Assembly (NCBI GenBank): GCA_030433005.1
Contig: JAUILQ010000039.1
Span: 1-53,629 of the forward strand
Direction: 5' to 3'
Length of the DNA: 53,629 nucleotides
Origin: Alphaproteobacteria bacterium
GTDB taxonomy: Bacteria; Pseudomonadota; Alphaproteobacteria; Kiloniellales; DSM-21159
Program-made: the position numbers and the translations under genes
In this document: positions 52,367-53,629 of the stretch, piece by piece
Layout of the letters: every line of letters starts with the position of its first letter
How positions within the stretch are numbered: position 1 is the stretch's first letter
Notes under the pieces: model-generated
Told to the model about the DNA's origin: nothing
The model's database searches: none
What the model saw: only the letters and a program-made list of their open reading frames with translations

Positions 52367-53217
52367 TTCCCCTTGGCGCGCCGGGGAGAGGCCTCCGCCG
52401 GCTTCGCCGTCGCCACCAGGTAGAGGCCGACCAGCAGCATCGGGATCGAGTAGAGCTGGCCCTGGGTCAGGCCCAGGATCAGCCCGACGTCGGTGTCGTA
52501 CTGGCGGAAGAGCTCGCCGAGCGAGCGGGCGACGGCGTAGCCGATCAGGAAGATCCCCGAGAGCCGGCCGTAGCGCTGCAGCCCGCCGGCGCGCATGACC
52601 AGGAACAGCACGGCGAAGAGCACCAGGCCCTCGAGCGTCGCCTGGTAGAGCTGGCTGGGGTGGCGCGGCTCGGGTCCCGCCTCCGGGAAGACCATGGCCC
52701 AGGGCAGGTCCGAGGGCCGGCCCCAGAGCTCGCCGTTGATGAAGTTGGCGATGCGCCCCAGGAACAGCCCGATCGGCGCGGCGCAGGCGACGATGTCCAT
52801 CAGCCCCAGGAACGGCAGCTGACGGTTGCGGCAGAAGAACCAGGCCGCGACGACGACGCCGAGCAGGCCGCCGTGGAAGGCCATGCCGCCCTTCCAGACC
52901 ATCAGCGCCTGCAGCGGATGCTCCAGATAGTAGGCCGGGGCGTAGAACAGCACGAAGCCGAGGCGCCCGCCGATGACCACGCCGATGATGGCCCAGAACA
53001 GGAAGTCGTCGAAGGCCTCCTTGCTGACTCCGGCCGGCGAGCGCGTGGTCAGCCAGCGGCAGTAGGCCCAGGCGAGCAGCAGCCCGGCGATGTAGGACAG
53101 CGCGTACCAGCGGATCTCCAACGGCCCGATCGCCACGGCCACGGGATCGAACTCGGGAAAGGCCAGCGCCGCCAGCAGCGGCTCCGCCCGCGCCGGCAGC
53201 TCCAGGATCTCGCTCAT
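52363..53217 (-). CDS. lgt: Prolipoprotein diacylglyceryl transferase
   Basis: This is a 284-residue inner-membrane enzyme with seven helices that moves diacylglycerol from phosphatidylglycerol to the lipobox Cys. It has IRWYALSYIAGLLLAWAYC, GGRLGFVLFYAPAYYL, VWKGGMAFHGGLLG (the conserved H-G-G-L), and the signature GLFLGRIANFINGELWGR with PRHPSQLYQA. It would process the lipoproteins at 20399 and 39357. ATG 53217 is the first gene after the right-hand repeats. Confidence 0.97.
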   Translation of the reverse strand: MSEILELPARAEPLLAALAFPEFDPVAVAIGPLEIRWYALSYIAGLLLAWAYCRWLTTRSPAGVSKEAFDDFLFWAIIGVVIGGRLGFVLFYAPAYYLEHPLQALMVWKGGMAFHGGLLGVVVAAWFFCRNRQLPFLGLMDIVACAAPIGLFLGRIANFINGELWGRPSDLPWAMVFPEAGPEPRHPSQLYQATLEGLVLFAVLFLVMRAGGLQRYGRLSGIFLIGYAVARSLGELFRQYDTDVGLILGLTQGQLYSIPMLLVGLYLVATAKPAEASPRRAKGK

Positions 53218-53320
53218 GCTCCGCTGGCTCCTGCTTGCGTAGGCGTCATGCCCGTCTTCCTATCCGTCATCCCCCGTCTCGTCATCCCCACCCTCTCGGT
53301 CGTCATCCCTGCGCCCCCTT

Positions 53321-53429
53321 CGTCATCCCTGCGAAAGCAGGGATCCAGAGGAAGAAGCCGCGGGCACGGACGGCCGCCGTCCACACGGGCCGCACTGTTC
53401 TCTGGATCCCTGCTTTCGCAGGGATGACG
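53321..53429. repeat. Paired REP-like hairpins (copy 2)
   Basis: 53321-53350 and 53400-53429 are exact 30-bp reverse complements. Each arm folds as CCCTGC-GAAA-GCAGGG. The architecture is the same as at 40510-40618 but the stem bases differ together. A partial direct copy of the arm start (CGTCATCCCTGCG) lies at about 53301. The 363-nt stretch from lgt to the IS coding end (53218-53580) holds only these repeats and the IS terminus. Confidence 0.9.
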
Positions 53430-53514
53430 ACGGAGAGAGGGGTGACGTCGAAAGTGAAGGCGGCTGGGACGCCGAGGGCCGCGGGCGGGACGGCCGGGTC
53501 CGTGCCGGCGCGCC

Positions 53515-53530
53515 TGCATGGTTCGACAGG
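53515..53530 (+). repeat. REP arm fragment cut by the right-hand IS
   Basis: TGCATGGTTCGACAGG matches 39177-39192 exactly, the first part of the 40-bp repeat arm. The match stops at 53530, where TGTCC of the IS terminus begins, so the IS seems to have inserted into a copy of this repeat. Confidence 0.65.
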
Positions 53531-53629
53531 TGTCCAGCCTGGAGACATGGTGGACAGGTGTCCGGAGACATGGTGGACACTCAGGCATCGGTTTCTTGCG
53601 GCTTGTTGAGGTCGAGCTGAGCGACGGTG
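53531..53629 (-). mobile_element. End of a second insertion sequence
   Basis: From TGTCC at 53531 the sequence shows two near-copies of GGTGTCC...GGAGACATGGTGGACA (53529-53556, with 5 extra bases, and 53557-53579), typical of a terminal repeat region. On the minus strand a partial reading frame ends at 53581-53583 (tail TVAQLDLNKPQETDA). This is probably the C-terminus of a transposase cut by the window edge. The tail differs from that of the left-hand element, so the two IS are not the same. Family not assigned. Confidence 0.6.
53581..53629 (-). CDS. Probable transposase, last 15 residues only
   Basis: The minus-strand frame entering from the right edge gives TVAQLDLNKPQETDA before TGA. Its position 1-2 nt from the IS terminal repeats is the evidence for a transposase. 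Too short for a family call. Confidence 0.4.
   Translation of the reverse strand, partial: TVAQLDLNKPQETDA

Overview
The window is high-GC, densely packed chromosomal DNA from an alphaproteobacterium, most likely of the Rhodospirillales/Kiloniellales type. This rests on gene content and order: petABC beside trmL and hemF, the DUF1285 - CoA pyrophosphatase - DUF6111 - CCA-transferase operon, the prs - rplY - pth - ychF cluster, lgt - midA - pgeF, and a moxR - DUF58 - DUF4159 operon. I see no rRNA, tRNA, CRISPR array, integrase or phage genes. Both ends lie inside insertion sequences, so the contig probably broke at repeated IS copies.

Layout. 1-990: an IS end truncates an EamA-type transporter gene that also carries a frameshift. 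1.0-6.3 kb (minus): TauE/SafE exporter, TspO, DMT transporter, TVP38-type membrane protein, a MerA/Lpd-like flavoprotein and a secreted cupredoxin-like protein. 6.4-14.7 kb (minus): a polytopic membrane protein behind a moxR - DUF58 - DUF4159 - membrane protein operon. 14.7-17.5 kb (plus): DUF1285, NUDIX CoA pyrophosphatase, DUF6111, CCA transferase. 17.5-21.9 kb (minus): SulP transporter, hemF, an unusual lipoprotein of three cysteine-rich repeats, trmL. 22.0-28.5 kb (plus): cytochrome bc1 (petABC), then mtnP - mtnA - class II aldolase - VOC protein, which reads as a methylthioadenosine salvage route ending in an aldolase (DHAP-shunt type).

28.5-35.8 kb (minus): class III nucleotide cyclase, EAL-domain protein, ychF, pth, rplY and prs with a strong sigma-70-like promoter. 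35.9-39.2 kb (plus): malate synthase G and a second TauE/SafE protein. 39.3-42.7 kb (minus): a lipoprotein preceded by a possible 22-codon membrane peptide, an M24 peptidase and pgeF. 42.8-49.5 kb is accessory: two small proteins and one very large gene (about 1785 codons) with visibly lower GC. It encodes an N-terminal GHKL (Hsp90/MORC/sacsin-like) ATPase and a C-terminal DUF3883/NOV domain resembling a PD-(D/E)xK nuclease. It is the best candidate for an undescribed, probably defence-related, system. 49.5-53.2 kb returns to host genes: SAM methyltransferase, ferredoxin-reductase-like flavoprotein, midA and lgt.

Intergenic DNA from 38 kb onwards is rich in palindromic repeats (REP-like), including a perfect 40-bp inverted repeat, paired hairpins with compensating base changes, and a repeat copy interrupted by the right-hand IS.
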